From assembly GCF_031010195.1 (NCBI RefSeq), contig NZ_JAUAMC010000001.1, forward strand, positions 709,175 through 773,174: a stretch of DNA of 64,000 bases, read 5' to 3'. Positions 39,505 through 49,655 of this stretch are shown here, one piece after another. Origin of the DNA: Halomonas sp. SpR8. GTDB lineage: Bacteria; Pseudomonadota; Gammaproteobacteria; Pseudomonadales; Halomonadaceae. Under the pieces are notes generated by a model. That model saw nothing but the letters and a program-made list of their open reading frames with translations. It was not told the origin of the DNA and ran no database searches. A program made the position numbers and the translations under genes. The stretch's first letter is position 1. Every line of letters begins with the position of its first letter.

Positions 39505-40020
39505 TTAACGACGACGCAAGGGCTCATCATGGCTAATAAAGTCTCCCTCAATAGGGCCTTCCTGTTGCGCGGATTGAGAATTTTTGGATGCCCCATCGAA
39601 ACGTTCGCTGTGTTCATTCGAGGTCTGGCGTGCAGTCGAATCGCCAGAGCCTTGCTGTGCACCCACAACGGTTTTAAGCCCTAACCAAGTCAGTGCTTTA
39701 AACATGAGTTGCCGGGCACTGGGAATGAGGCAAGCCAGACCCAGTGCGTCGGATAAAAAGCCTGGTGCCATCAGTAGCGCTCCACCGAAAATAAGCGCAG
39801 CGCCGGTTAATAATTCACTGGAAGGAACCTCGCCAACCTGCATGCGCTGACGCGCACGAGCAAACGTTGCGACCCCTTCTCTACGGATAAGATGAAGCCC
39901 GGCAAAACCTGTGCCGAGTACTAAGAGTAGGGTTGTTAGTAAACCTATCTGGCTGCCAATTGAAAAAAGGACAACGAAATCAAGTAAGGTGAACAGTGAT
40001 ATGAAAATAAGGATGGGCAT
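39505..40020 (-). CDS. fxsA: FxsA family membrane protein
   Basis: A 171-residue FxsA protein: PILIFISLFTLLDFVVLFSIGSQIG and later LLTGAALIFGGALLMAPGFLSDALGL, three to four membrane segments, then a variable hydrophilic tail ending EPLRRR. In E. coli FxsA modifies phage exclusion by F; the general function is unknown. Located directly upstream of groESL, a common arrangement. Confidence 0.9.
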   Translation of the reverse strand: MPILIFISLFTLLDFVVLFSIGSQIGLLTTLLLVLGTGFAGLHLIRREGVATFARARQRMQVGEVPSSELLTGAALIFGGALLMAPGFLSDALGLACLIPSARQLMFKALTWLGLKTVVGAQQGSGDSTARQTSNEHSERFDGASKNSQSAQQEGPIEGDFISHDEPLRRR

Positions 40021-40219
40021 GATTAACTCCAGATAAAGTGACTGACACCATTACAGTCGTGTTTTTCTTAATATGGTGCCAGATATCTTAATAACAAGCA
40101 GCTCAAGATTTGCGATAAAAGCACTCTTTAGTAACGCAAGGAACTCGATTTATGTTACGCACTCTTATATGCTGCAATGCACAATTAATCGATTTTTTAG
40201 CCGCTACCAGGAGTTAATA

Positions 40220-40981
40220 ATGCTTCTTACCGATAAAGTGATCGCAGTTACCGGAGGGGCGCGTGGTTTGGGTTATGCCATGGCTTTACGGCTGGGTAAG
40301 CAGGGAGCGCGTATGGCGCTTTTGGATATGAGTGCTGAAGCGCTCGATCAGGCTGTATCGCAGCTTTCCGCTGAAGGTATCGACGCTCAGGCCTTTGTAG
40401 TTAATGTCGCCGACGAGGCCTCCGTGACTCAAGCATTTACTGATATTGCGCAGCGCATGGGGCCTGTTAGCGGCTGCATAAATAATGCGGGTATTACTGA
40501 CGATGCACTGCTGGTTAAGGCTAAACAGGGGCAAGTGGAAAAACGTATGTCCTTAGAGGCTTGGCAAAACGTTATTAATGTTAATTTAACCGGCGTTTTT
40601 CTGTGTGGGCGTGAAGCTGCTACCCAGATGATTGAGGCAGGGCATCAAGGGGTGATCGTAAACATATCGAGCATTTCCCGGGCAGGCAATATGGGGCAGA
40701 GCAACTATGCCGCTGCTAAAGCTGGAGTACACGCGCTAACGACTACCTGGAGTCAAGAACTGGCGCGTTATGGTATCCGCACCGGCACCGTTGCACCCGG
40801 ATTTGTCGCGACTGAAATGACCGCTGCAATGCGGCCGGATATGTTGGAGCGGATTTCTTCAAGCGTGCCCCTCAAGCGCTTAGGTGAACCCGATAATATT
40901 GCCCAAAGCGTGGCATTTATTATTGAGAATGACTACTTCACCGGACGCATTATTGAGTGCGATGGGGGATTGCGGCTATAG
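40220..40981 (+). CDS. Short-chain dehydrogenase/reductase (FabG-like)
   Basis: A 253-residue classical [19 protein letters not shown] is the cofactor-binding TGxxxGxG, CINNAGI the NNAG motif, and the catalytic set is N (NVNLTG), S (NISSIS), YAAAK. Ends ECDGGLRL, resembling 3-oxoacyl-ACP reductases, but being a lone gene its true substrate is open. ATG at 40220 follows CAGGAG; upstream ATGs in frame have no SD. Confidence 0.85.
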   Translation: MLLTDKVIAVTGGARGLGYAMALRLGKQGARMALLDMSAEALDQAVSQLSAEGIDAQAFVVNVADEASVTQAFTDIAQRMGPVSGCINNAGITDDALLVKAKQGQVEKRMSLEAWQNVINVNLTGVFLCGREAATQMIEAGHQGVIVNISSISRAGNMGQSNYAAAKAGVHALTTTWSQELARYGIRTGTVAPGFVATEMTAAMRPDMLERISSSVPLKRLGEPDNIAQSVAFIIENDYFTGRIIECDGGLRL

Positions 40982-41062
40982 ATTTGCTACTGGGCCCAAG
41001 CAGATTTTTACTAGCTAAATAGGCGGCCCCAGAAGGCCGCCGACAGAGCATCTTGAGTCGGC

Positions 41063-42049
41063 TTAAAAGTAGTCGCGGCTAATTTTACGCTGGAAGTACA
41101 TTTCTAGGCGTAGCGTCATCGCCCACCGTGGGTCATAGCTCACATCGCGCTGAAAGTGCAGCTCTGGAATGACATCAGCGAACAAAATGCCTTTATGGAT
41201 ATCCCGCCGATAGCGCGTTTGCAGGTAGTAATTGGTCATGCGCGGATTGGAGGCGCTTTCACCAATGGCAATGGCGGAGTAGCGTAGAGCGCTGCGCCGA
41301 TTAATACGGTGGTTGATTTCGGCAATTTCGCTGTATTCGAGTTTATCTTCTTCCTCACGCCACTGAACGTTTGTGATAAACCGTAAATGGCGGCTATCGC
41401 TTAGCGCACGACCCACATCCCAGCGCGTCCGGGCCGAGTAGCCTTCATTATTGAACCAAGAAACGCGGTTATTTGTTTCAAGCTGCCAGGGTCCTTCGCC
41501 GAGTTGCCATAGGCGTTCGCTCGTGAAACGTACATAAGGATCCAGCGGTAGGCGTAAGCGCACACCGGCACCCACTCGATTGCTCCAGTTTTCACGCTTG
41601 TCGCGGCTCTCTAGCCAATCTAGCCCCAATGTTGAGCTGCGTCGGTCGCGCTGATCATTATTAAGGCGCCCCGAGCCCTGCTCTTCAAGCGTGCCTTGAG
41701 ACTCTTCGGGATCACTCTCGATCACCAGGCGCAAGCGCTCTTCTGAGGTAGGTAGATCGATACGGTAACGGATCGATGTATCGCCACGGGTGCCGTCGCC
41801 CTCCATCCAGTCAATTTCTTGACCTAGGCGTAGATAAGACTCGTTCTTGGCCTGCATATGATCATCGGTGCCAAAAAAACCATCAATGCGGCGCGACGTA
41901 CTGTCTACCCAGTTGCCTACGCTTTCGCGAAACGGCTCAACACGCTCTTCAGCCCACTCGGGTAAATCGCTATCTTCCTCTTCGGCGTAAGCGTTAACCG
42001 CGACGCAAGTCATTAGGCCTAGCCAGCAGAAGGTTATAATTTTATGCAT
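41063..42049 (-). CDS. Putative outer-membrane beta-barrel protein, unrecognised
   Basis: A 328-residue exported protein. Signal peptide MHKIITFCWLGLMTCVAVNAYA. An acidic N-terminal part (EEEDSDLPEWAEERVEPF) is followed by alternating hydrophobic/polar stretches (RVGAGVRLRLPLDPYVRF, WQLETNNRVSWFNN, YYLQTRYRRDIHKG) and a C-terminal Phe, as in outer-membrane strands. Function unknown. It follows a small membrane-anchored protein gene (42099-42728) by 49 bases, probably one transcript. Confidence 0.6.
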   Translation of the reverse strand: MHKIITFCWLGLMTCVAVNAYAEEEDSDLPEWAEERVEPFRESVGNWVDSTSRRIDGFFGTDDHMQAKNESYLRLGQEIDWMEGDGTRGDTSIRYRIDLPTSEERLRLVIESDPEESQGTLEEQGSGRLNNDQRDRRSSTLGLDWLESRDKRENWSNRVGAGVRLRLPLDPYVRFTSERLWQLGEGPWQLETNNRVSWFNNEGYSARTRWDVGRALSDSRHLRFITNVQWREEEDKLEYSEIAEINHRINRRSALRYSAIAIGESASNPRMTNYYLQTRYRRDIHKGILFADVIPELHFQRDVSYDPRWAMTLRLEMYFQRKISRDYF

Positions 42050-42098
42050 CGAGTAGTTCCAGTCGTCGTGTGCTTTGCCGCTTAGTATAAAAAATTGG

Positions 42099-42728
42099 TT
42101 AGCGTGCCTTGTGGGTTTCAATCTCTTTTGCCCATTCTAATACACGCTTGCGCTGGCCTCGGCTGTTAAGACGATGGGTATCGACTTTGGCCGGAATAAG
42201 CTGGCGGATGGGAGCTGCGTCTAAATCAAAATTAAAGGTACGTGAAGCGCCCATGGGCATATCTTCGGACCCATAAATGGCAATGACACGAATTTCGAGC
42301 TGAAGATTTTGCTCATGCAGCAAATCGTCTTCAATTTCCCAATACTCTTTAACTTGTTTCACGATGTCACCAAACGTTTGAATGTTCAGATAGTCACCTG
42401 ATGCCAGAGGGCCTTGATGAGTGCGATGGCTGTTTTCATTTTGTTCGTTGCCACGCTGCTGATACTCCACTACATCAAGGTTGTAGCTGCGATTTTGGGT
42501 ATGTAGCACCGCTATAAGGTGTTGAATATAGATCGCTTCACTGCTCATGTTGCTGATTAGGCAGATGGCGTTGACACCAGTACCTCTGCCGCGATTAATA
42601 ATAACGCGAGGGCGCCGCTGACGGACATAGCCGTTATAAAGCAGTTGGGCATAAAACAACCACACAAACAGCGTACAAATGCTCGCGACTGCCGAGATTG
42701 CCTGAGCGTTTTCGTTGAGCCATTCCAT
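42099..42728 (-). CDS. Membrane-anchored hypothetical protein
   Basis: A 209-residue protein with one N-terminal helix (ISAVASICTLFVWLFYAQLLYNG) followed by RQRRPRVIINRG, then a soluble, acidic-rich domain. No family recognised. Same strand and spacing as the barrel-like gene that follows. Confidence 0.55.
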   Translation of the reverse strand: MEWLNENAQAISAVASICTLFVWLFYAQLLYNGYVRQRRPRVIINRGRGTGVNAICLISNMSSEAIYIQHLIAVLHTQNRSYNLDVVEYQQRGNEQNENSHRTHQGPLASGDYLNIQTFGDIVKQVKEYWEIEDDLLHEQNLQLEIRVIAIYGSEDMPMGASRTFNFDLDAAPIRQLIPAKVDTHRLNSRGQRKRVLEWAKEIETHKAR

Positions 42729-43010
42729 TATTTGAGTTCCTTCTCATGTAATTGGGCCAATTTTGGTTAATAATCTAGCGGAGAATTGTGCTTACGTCAG
42801 CCAGAATGTTGGCAATAAGCTATTGAATCCCCAAATGTCAGGCACAAAAAAATGGCGTTAAGCCATTGATGAGTAAGAATATAGAGTATGGAATAAAATG
42901 CTTGAGCCATTAACTTAAAAGCTGATCAAAAATAGGCCTATCAGCTAACTCGACAATGATTAATTCAGAAGGGGAGGATGAAGCTAAAAGATTGAAAGAT
43001 AACAAGTAAT

Positions 43011-43095
43011 TGGTGCGGATGGGGAGACTCGAACTCCCACACCTTACGGCACTAGAACCTAAATCTAGCGTGTCTACCAATTCCACCACATCCGC
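43011..43095 (-). tRNA. tRNA-Leu (TAG anticodon)
   Basis: 85-base cloverleaf: acceptor GCGGATG/CATCCGC, D-arm TGGAATTGGTAGACACG, anticodon stem CTAGA/TCTAG around TTTAGGT, giving TAG, a long variable arm (TGCCGTAAGGTG) and T-arm GGGAGTTCGAGTCTCCC, with encoded CCA. The long variable arm is the class II hallmark of leucine tRNAs. Confidence 0.95.
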
Positions 43096-43178
43096 TAAGA
43101 CGAGGCGTATATTATCAATTTTGTGGCGTAAGTCAATCAATGATTTGATATTTATTCAGTTAGCCGTAAGGAGAAGGC

Positions 43179-43883
43179 ATGGTGTTAAAACAGTGGCTGC
43201 AGCGAGGAAGTCGTTTGCTTCAGCAAGGCATGCCGGGCTACTGCGCGTTCTGCATGGCCAGTGCCTTACCAGGGCAAGGGTGGTGCGCTGCCTGTTTAAA
43301 AGAACTGCCCTGGAATCTTCACGCCTGCCAGCAGTGTGGCGATCCAGTGGCGCATAAAACGCCACTATGTGGTCACTGCCTAACAGAGCCACCGGCATAT
43401 ACGGCCACCCAGGCTGGGCTGCTGTATCAAGGAGCGATTAAACAACTGGTGCATGATTTTAAATTTCATGCTTCGCCGCGCGCGGGCACGTTATTGGTTG
43501 AATTGATGCTGTTAACCCCGCCGGCGATCCAGGGAGATGCCCTGTTGTCGGTGCCTATGACCACCGCACATGCTCGCACACGTGGGTTTAATCAATCGCA
43601 CTGGTTGGCAGAGCAGTTAGGGAAGAAATGTGATATGCCGCTGGTTAATGCCAGAAGGATTAAAGATAGCCCCTCCCAGCGCACATTGAATCGCCGCCAA
43701 CGGGCGGCTAATCTGGCGGGCGCTTTTGCCTTTGAAGGACCGCTACCGGCGCACATCGTCATAGTGGATGACGTTGTGACGACGGGGTCGACAGGGCATG
43801 CATTGGCTCAAGCTGCGCTAGATGCAGGAGCCAGCCAAGTTGATATATGGGCAGCAGCGCGGACACCACTTGGCAAGGATTGA
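43179..43883 (+). CDS. comF: ComF family phosphoribosyltransferase-like protein
   Basis: A 234-residue ComF protein. N-terminal zinc-finger cysteines (CAFCMAS, CAACL, CQQCG, CGHCL), then a PRTase-fold domain with VHDFKFH, NRRQRAANLAGAF and the PRPP-site VIVDDVVTTGSTG. ComF is linked to uptake of DNA in competent bacteria; activity is not established. Confidence 0.92.
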   Translation: MVLKQWLQRGSRLLQQGMPGYCAFCMASALPGQGWCAACLKELPWNLHACQQCGDPVAHKTPLCGHCLTEPPAYTATQAGLLYQGAIKQLVHDFKFHASPRAGTLLVELMLLTPPAIQGDALLSVPMTTAHARTRGFNQSHWLAEQLGKKCDMPLVNARRIKDSPSQRTLNRRQRAANLAGAFAFEGPLPAHIVIVDDVVTTGSTGHALAQAALDAGASQVDIWAAARTPLGKD

Positions 43884-43935
43884 TAGAATAAACTTTTCGC
43901 AAATTTTAGCTTTTTCGCCAACCCAGGAGTGACCA

Positions 43936-44910
43936 ATGTCACACCCGTTTAGCTCTCTTTCGCCCGATTTGGTGATGTCTGCCGTAGAGTCACTGGATAT
44001 TTGGCCTGCAGGCGAACCCTTTGCGCTAAATAGCTACGAAAATCGTGTGCTGATGTTTCGCGATGACGATGGCAAAAGTTGGATTGTTAAGTTCTATCGC
44101 CCTGACCGCTGGTCTGATAAGGCGATTCAGGAAGAGCATGATTTTCTGCAGGAACTCGCTAGTCAAAATGTACCGGTAGTGGCTCCGTGGCGCGATAAGG
44201 CAGGCACGTCGATACACTATTTTAAGGCATTTCGATTTTCCCTATTTCCCCATTGCCCTGGCCAAGCGCCAGAGTTGGATAACCCGTCGCATCTGTTTGC
44301 CATGGGGGAGCTGCTAGGGCGATTGCATCAAGTGTCCGCTAATGCAACTTTTCAGCATCGTCCACGCTTAGAGCTGGCCAGCGGGGTGCTTGACGCTCAG
44401 CAGCGCGTGCTAAGTAGCGAAAGGTTGACGCGTCATCAGCGGCGAGCATATGAGAAAGTTATTCAAAAAGTTCATCAGCAGCTTTTAAAGCACAGCGTGC
44501 CTGACAACCGCATGATTCGCTGCCACGGAGACTGCCATTTAGGTAATGTGCTGGGGCGTGACGAGCAGTTTACGCTCGTTGATTTTGACGACTGTATTAT
44601 GGCGCCCGCTATGCAGGATATCTGGATGTTACTACCCACCGATGATCCCCAAGGCTGGCGATCCTACTTAAGCGAAATTATCGAAGGGTACGAAGAGAGC
44701 GGCTCATTCCCTAGTGATCAAATGGTGCTAATTGAGCCGTTAAGAAGCTATCGCCTGATCAGACACTCAGCATGGCTGGTGTCACGCTGGAATGATCCGG
44801 CATTTCCACGTGCATTTCCTTGGCTGGCAGATAGCGGCTATTGGGATCAGCATATCCGCCAGTTAGAGCAACAGTGTCTTCAATTAGATAATCCACGCTG
44901 GTTGGCATAG
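43936..44910 (+). CDS. srkA: Stress response kinase A (YihE)
   Basis: A 324-residue SrkA/YihE protein, a RIO-like/APH-fold serine-threonine kinase opposing stress-induced cell death. Motifs: LNSYENRVLMFRDDDGKSWIVKFYRPDRW, CHGDCHLGNVL (catalytic Asp) and VDFDDCIMAPAMQDIWMLL. Full length and preceded by CAGGAGTGACC. 52 bases after comF. Confidence 0.93.
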   Translation: MSHPFSSLSPDLVMSAVESLDIWPAGEPFALNSYENRVLMFRDDDGKSWIVKFYRPDRWSDKAIQEEHDFLQELASQNVPVVAPWRDKAGTSIHYFKAFRFSLFPHCPGQAPELDNPSHLFAMGELLGRLHQVSANATFQHRPRLELASGVLDAQQRVLSSERLTRHQRRAYEKVIQKVHQQLLKHSVPDNRMIRCHGDCHLGNVLGRDEQFTLVDFDDCIMAPAMQDIWMLLPTDDPQGWRSYLSEIIEGYEESGSFPSDQMVLIEPLRSYRLIRHSAWLVSRWNDPAFPRAFPWLADSGYWDQHIRQLEQQCLQLDNPRWLA

Positions 44911-44951
44911 TTGATTTAGCTTAAACCCACTAGCGCAAATTGAAATGCTGA

Positions 44952-45518
44952 TTACTCGACTTCCGGGTCGGCGTCTTCACGAGGAATGGGGTTGGCAACG
45001 CCTTCACCATCGGCCTGTTGGCGCTGCTGATTAAGCTCTGCAGAGGGATTATCCAGCTCGGTAATTTCCAGGGCTTCATCTAACGTGAGAAGAAATGTTT
45101 GCCCAGGAGAGAGCGTGCAAGGAGTGCTTTCGCAGGGTATGGCGTATTGTCCATCTTCAGCATAAGCGCTGGCACTGAAATTGCCGCTGAAAATATCGCT
45201 GTCAGCGTCGTGGGTTTCAATGCACGTTGCTTCTTGTGTCGTAACCCGAATGCGCTCATCCACTAACTGCGCATTGCCTATAATCACACAGTACTCTGGC
45301 AATGAATGGGAGGCGCTGGCTGCTCGGGTAGGGTGCAGCAAAATATCGCATAGGCGCGCTTGGTTTGAATCAAAGGTAAGCTCTTCGACAACCTCAACGC
45401 CGACTGTTGCTTCGCTGGGGAGGGTCAGCTTAGCGTCTGCAGCAGAGGCGTATAGAGGCATTGCAAAAAATGGGGCCGCGATGGCGGTTAACCAAAAATG
45501 TGATGGCTTAAAGGACAT
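44952..45518 (-). CDS. Secreted hypothetical protein with cysteines
   Basis: A 188-residue protein with signal peptide (FWLTAIAAPFFAMPLYASAADA). Four or five cysteines in the mature part could form disulfides (CDILL, EYCVIIGN, CIETHD, CESTPCTLS), and a proline-rich, acidic tail ends the protein. I do not recognise it; convergent with srkA. Confidence 0.6.
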   Translation of the reverse strand: MSFKPSHFWLTAIAAPFFAMPLYASAADAKLTLPSEATVGVEVVEELTFDSNQARLCDILLHPTRAASASHSLPEYCVIIGNAQLVDERIRVTTQEATCIETHDADSDIFSGNFSASAYAEDGQYAIPCESTPCTLSPGQTFLLTLDEALEITELDNPSAELNQQRQQADGEGVANPIPREDADPEVE

Positions 45519-45699
45519 GGCGAACTCTCAGTGTTGGCGCCTGCAGTAAAGGCAGTAAATTAGTTACGAATTATCATATCACAGGCCCCTAGCTTGCAAA
45601 GTGGACGACGCGGCGCTCTGCCGCAGGCATGTGGGGCCTTCGTTGGGCAGATACGTTAAAATGTGCTCTTTACTTAATATTTATTGTGCAAATGTTTGT

Positions 45700-45735
45700 A
45701 ATGGTTTTTAAAATGATTTCTAAAATAGTTTTTGA
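45700..45735. repeat. Three 12-bp tandem repeats before folE
   Basis: AATGGTTTTTAA, AATGATTTCTAA and AATAGTTTTTGA at 12-base spacing, ending 11 bases before the folE ATG and immediately next to its SD. Confidence 0.8.
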
Positions 45736-45746
45736 CGAGGTTTTAC

Positions 45747-46298
45747 ATGCCCGATGATATCGCTGAGCACTATCGCCAGATAATTTCCGCACTGGGTGAA
45801 GACCCCAGCCGTGAAGGGCTGAGAGATACACCTAAGCGGGCGGCAAAGGCTATGCAGTTTTTGAATGCAGGCTACACTCAGTCGTTGGATGAGATTGTCA
45901 ATGGTGCGGTGTTTGAGTCGCAAACCGATGAAATGGTGCTGGTGAAAGACATTGAACTCTATTCGATGTGCGAGCATCACCTGCTGCCATTCATTGGTAA
46001 ATGTCACATTGCCTATCTGCCCGACGGTAAAGTATTAGGGCTGTCTAAGTTTGCGCGTATTGTCGATATGTTTGCCCGTCGGATGCAGATTCAGGAAAAC
46101 CTCACGCGCGAGATTGCCGAGGCAGTTCAGCAAGTGACACAGGCTAAGGGCGTTGCTGTAGTAGTGGAAGCGCGTCATTTATGTATGATGATGCGAGGTG
46201 TAGAGAAACAAAATTCCAGCATGACTTCGTCGGTGATGCTGGGCGGTTTTCGCACCAACCAAGCGACACGGCAAGAATTTTTGATGCTCATTAGTTAA
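45747..46298 (+). CDS. folE: GTP cyclohydrolase I
   Basis: A 183-residue type I enzyme making 7,8-dihydroneopterin triphosphate, first step of folate synthesis. Zinc ligands C, H and C in [14 protein letters not shown] and [25 protein letters not shown] and [11 protein letters not shown] are also conserved. ATG at 45747 follows GACGAGG; a TTG at 45732 is rejected. Confidence 0.95.
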   Translation: MPDDIAEHYRQIISALGEDPSREGLRDTPKRAAKAMQFLNAGYTQSLDEIVNGAVFESQTDEMVLVKDIELYSMCEHHLLPFIGKCHIAYLPDGKVLGLSKFARIVDMFARRMQIQENLTREIAEAVQQVTQAKGVAVVVEARHLCMMMRGVEKQNSSMTSSVMLGGFRTNQATRQEFLMLIS

Positions 46299-46323
46299 AT
46301 TAGCCTTGTTTATGGGCTAATTT
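46297..46323 (+). terminator. Possible terminator after folE
   Basis: Nine-pair AAATTAGCC/GGCTAATTT stem overlapping the folE stop codon, with only three T at its end. Confidence 0.4.
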
Positions 46324-46417
46324 AGCACGCCGCAAATTTGGTCTCAGCAGGGGGTTCGTCTTAGCATGAAGACGTTAATGAGTCTAATAAGGCCATCATT
46401 TTGGCTAGGAGTCTGTC

Positions 46418-47875
46418 ATGGAAGCGCTTAAGGAAACACAGCTATACTGCCCGTTCGCCTATATAGATGGTAGTTGGGTCGCGGCAGATAGCGGCGAGCA
46501 AATTACGGTATCGAATCCGGCAACTGGAGAAGCGATTGGTGACATTCCTCGTTTAGGTAAAGCTGAGACCGAGCGTGCAATTGATGCAGCCGATGCTGCG
46601 CTACCGGCATGGCGAGCACTCACGGCCCAGGAGCGCGCTGACCTGCTGATGAAGTGGCACGACCTAATGCTCGAGCATCAGCAGGACCTTGCCATGCTGA
46701 TGACATTTGAACAGGGTAAACCCCTCAAAGAAGCCGCTGGCGAAATAGTGTATGCAGCGAGCTTTTTACGCTGGTTTGCCGAAGAGGCGCGACGCGTTTA
46801 TGGCGAAACGATTCCGGCGGCAAAAGCCAACCAGCGCATTGTGGTTACCAAACAGCCGGTAGGGGTGGTGGGTGCGATTACACCCTGGAACTTCCCCGCT
46901 GCGATGATCACTCGTAAAGCCGGTGCGGCACTGGCGGCGGGCTGCACGATTGTGGTCAAGCCCGCTAGTCAAACCCCATTCTCTGCCACCGCGCTGGCCT
47001 TATTAGCTGAACGTGCTGGCATTCCCCGCGGTGTTTTTAACGTCGTGCCGGGTAGCGCCAGTGACATTGCCCAGGCCATGACGCAGTCTCCGAAAGTGCG
47101 CAAAATCACCTTCACCGGCTCTACTGAAGTGGGGCGTAAGCTGATGGCACAAGCGGCGGAGCATATTCAGAAAATTTCGCTAGAGCTGGGCGGGAATGCG
47201 CCCTTTATCGTATTTGAAGACGCCGATTTGGATGCCGCCGTGGAAGGCGCAATGGCCGCCAAGTTCCGCAACGCTGGGCAAACCTGCGTATGTACCAACC
47301 GCTTCTTGGTGCAGTCGAGCGTCATTAATGCTTTTTGTGAAAAATTAGCGGTCGCCATGAACAGCGAGCTACACGTGGGTGATGGCACCAAGCCGAACAT
47401 CAATATTGGCCCCTTGATTGATGAAAATGCGGTTAAAAAAGTCAGTGAGCATGTTCAGGATGCCATTGATAATGGCGCTGAACTGTTGCTGGGTGGTCAT
47501 CCACATCCGCTGGGCGGTAATTTCTTTACTCCGACGCTGATCAGTTTCGCCACCGACCAAATGAAAGTGGCCCATGAAGAGACATTTGGTCCTCTGGCGG
47601 CGGTTTTCCCATTTGATGATGAAGAGACCGCTATTGAAATGGCCAATGACACTCAGTATGGCCTGGCTTCTTACTTCTATTCTCGTGACCTCGCCCGCGT
47701 ATGGCGTGTGGCCGAGGCGCTGGAGTATGGCATGGTGGGTATTAACACCGGGGCTATCTCCAATGCCGCTGCGCCGTTTGGTGGCGTAAAAGCATCCGGT
47801 CTAGGCCGCGAAGGTGGTCATCAAGGTTTGGAAGAGTACCTGGAAACCAAGTATCTCTGTATTGATCTTGGCTAA
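46418..47875 (+). CDS. gabD: Succinate-semialdehyde dehydrogenase
   Basis: A 485-residue NAD(P)+-dependent aldehyde dehydrogenase. TPWNFPAAMITRKAGAALAAGCT, KITFTGSTEVGRKL, LELGGNAPFIVF (Glu) and NAGQTCVCTNRF (catalytic Cys) are canonical; the last two closely match GabD. It would oxidise succinic semialdehyde to succinate in GABA degradation; no gabT accompanies it here. Confidence 0.9.
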   Translation: MEALKETQLYCPFAYIDGSWVAADSGEQITVSNPATGEAIGDIPRLGKAETERAIDAADAALPAWRALTAQERADLLMKWHDLMLEHQQDLAMLMTFEQGKPLKEAAGEIVYAASFLRWFAEEARRVYGETIPAAKANQRIVVTKQPVGVVGAITPWNFPAAMITRKAGAALAAGCTIVVKPASQTPFSATALALLAERAGIPRGVFNVVPGSASDIAQAMTQSPKVRKITFTGSTEVGRKLMAQAAEHIQKISLELGGNAPFIVFEDADLDAAVEGAMAAKFRNAGQTCVCTNRFLVQSSVINAFCEKLAVAMNSELHVGDGTKPNINIGPLIDENAVKKVSEHVQDAIDNGAELLLGGHPHPLGGNFFTPTLISFATDQMKVAHEETFGPLAAVFPFDDEETAIEMANDTQYGLASYFYSRDLARVWRVAEALEYGMVGINTGAISNAAAPFGGVKASGLGREGGHQGLEEYLETKYLCIDLG

Positions 47876-47911
47876 GCTCTACCTGCTATTGCCTAGCCAA
47901 TGAAATAGGCT

Positions 47912-47953
47912 AAAAAAGCCCCCATCAGCATGTTGCTGATGGGGGCTTTTTTT
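47912..47953. terminator. Bidirectional terminator between gabD and purH
   Basis: GCCCCCATCAGCA/TGCTGATGGGGGC perfect 13-pair stem, TGT loop, flanked by A6 and T7: works for both convergent genes. Confidence 0.95.
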
Positions 47954-47988
47954 ACGGCGATAATTAAAGGCCGAGCTAGCGGCTGACC

Positions 47989-49605
47989 TTAATGGCGGAA
48001 GTGGCGCATGCCGGTAAACACCATGGCAATACCCGCTTCGTTGGCAGCATCAATGACTTCCTGGTCGCGCATCGAACCACCCGGCTGAATAACAGCGGTA
48101 ATGCCGGCCGCTGCCGCGGCATCGATACCGTCGCGGAAGGGGAAGAAAGCATCGGATGCCATCACCGAACCCGGTACTGAAAGGCCTTCGTCAGCGGCTT
48201 TAATGCCAGCGATCTTCGCCGAATAAACGCGGCTCATTTGGCCTGCGCCGACGCCCACCGTTTGGCCATCTTTGACGTAAACAATGGCGTTGGATTTAAC
48301 GAATTTGGCGACTCGCCAGGCAAAGGCAAGATCGCGCAACTCCTGCTCGCTGGGTTCACGCTGGCTAACCACTGTCAGGTCGTCTCGGGTCACCATGCCA
48401 TCATCGCGCTCTTGCACCAGCAAGCCACCATTAACGCGCTTAAAGTCGAGGGCTGACTGCTGCTCGCCGGGCCAGTGAGCGCTGACATCCAGCAAGCGAA
48501 CATTCTGCTTGCTAGCCACAATAGCAACGGCTTCAGCGCTGACGCCGGGGGCAATAATCACCTCAACAAACTGGCGGTCTATGATCGCCTGGGCAGTTTC
48601 GGCGTCCAGTGCAGTATTGAAGGCGATAATACCCCCAAAGGCGCTGGTTGGATCGGTGGCAAACGCTTTGTCGTAAGCTGCCAAAGCGGTAGCGCCAATC
48701 GCCACGCCGCAGGGGTTGGCATGTTTAACGATCACGCAGGCAGTCTCGTTAAACGCTTTGACGCATTCAAACGCTGCATCGGTATCGGCGACATTGTTGT
48801 ACGAAAGCGGTTTGCCCTGGAGGACTTTGGCCGTGGCAACGCTAGGCTGGTTAGCCGCAGGGTCAACGTAGAAAGCAGCCTGTTGATGGGGATTTTCGCC
48901 GTAACGCATGTCCTGCTTTTTTTGTAGCTGCAGGTTAAAGGTGCGTGGGAATGTCTTGTCAGTGGCGTTAACTTGACGGCCCAAATAGTCGGCAATGGCG
49001 CCGTCGTAGCCGGCGGTGTGCTCAAAAGCTTTTACGGCTAAATCAAAGCGTGTCGTGCTACTGACCTGGCCATCTTGCGCGGCCAGCTCGCCTAGGACAC
49101 GGGCGTAATCGCTGCTATTCACCACAATGGTGGTGTAGGCGTGATTTTTGGCGCAGGCACGAACCATGGTCGGGCCACCGATATCGATATTCTCGATGGC
49201 ATCTTCTAGCGTGCAGTCTGGCTTGGCAACCGTCGCGGCAAACGGGTAAAGGTTGACCACCACCATGTCGATTGGTGCGATGTCGTTTTCAGCCATTACC
49301 GCGTCATCCTGGCCGCGACGGGCCAAAATGCCACCGTGAATTTTGGGGTGCAGGGTTTTTACGCGGCCATCCATAATTTCGGGGAAGCCGGTATGTTCAG
49401 ACACCTCTTTAACCGCAATGGCATTTTCCTGGAGCAGACGAAATGTGCCACCAGTGGAGAGCAGTTCAACACCGAGCTCAGTCAGGCCGCGGGCGAATTC
49501 CACAATGCCGGTTTTATCAGAAACGCTCAAAAGGGCGCGGCGAACGGGGGTAGCGTTGCTGTCAGTCAGGGGAGGATTGTCATCCATAAGAGAGTTATCA
49601 GCCAT
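47989..49605 (-). CDS. purH: Bifunctional AICAR transformylase/IMP cyclohydrolase
   Basis: A 538-residue enzyme of the last two steps of IMP synthesis. N-terminal MGS-like cyclohydrolase domain ([34 protein letters not shown]), then the AICARFT domain with the [11 protein letters not shown] block and PFRDGID near the C-terminus. The first ATG (49605) is used; a second start at 49587 is possible. Confidence 0.97.
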   Translation of the reverse strand: MADNSLMDDNPPLTDSNATPVRRALLSVSDKTGIVEFARGLTELGVELLSTGGTFRLLQENAIAVKEVSEHTGFPEIMDGRVKTLHPKIHGGILARRGQDDAVMAENDIAPIDMVVVNLYPFAATVAKPDCTLEDAIENIDIGGPTMVRACAKNHAYTTIVVNSSDYARVLGELAAQDGQVSSTTRFDLAVKAFEHTAGYDGAIADYLGRQVNATDKTFPRTFNLQLQKKQDMRYGENPHQQAAFYVDPAANQPSVATAKVLQGKPLSYNNVADTDAAFECVKAFNETACVIVKHANPCGVAIGATALAAYDKAFATDPTSAFGGIIAFNTALDAETAQAIIDRQFVEVIIAPGVSAEAVAIVASKQNVRLLDVSAHWPGEQQSALDFKRVNGGLLVQERDDGMVTRDDLTVVSQREPSEQELRDLAFAWRVAKFVKSNAIVYVKDGQTVGVGAGQMSRVYSAKIAGIKAADEGLSVPGSVMASDAFFPFRDGIDAAAAAGITAVIQPGGSMRDQEVIDAANEAGIAMVFTGMRHFRH

Positions 49606-49655
49606 TAGAGTGCTCGTGTGCAGAGTGGAAAATTAATCATAACAACGCCCCAGAG

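Noticed and set aside
41022..41041. Terminator after the SDR gene (GGCGGCC/GGCCGCC)
   Set aside because: Perfect seven-pair stem, but no T tract on either strand.
42910..43140. 76-codon minus-strand frame
   Set aside because: It lies over the tRNA-Leu gene and has no protein features.
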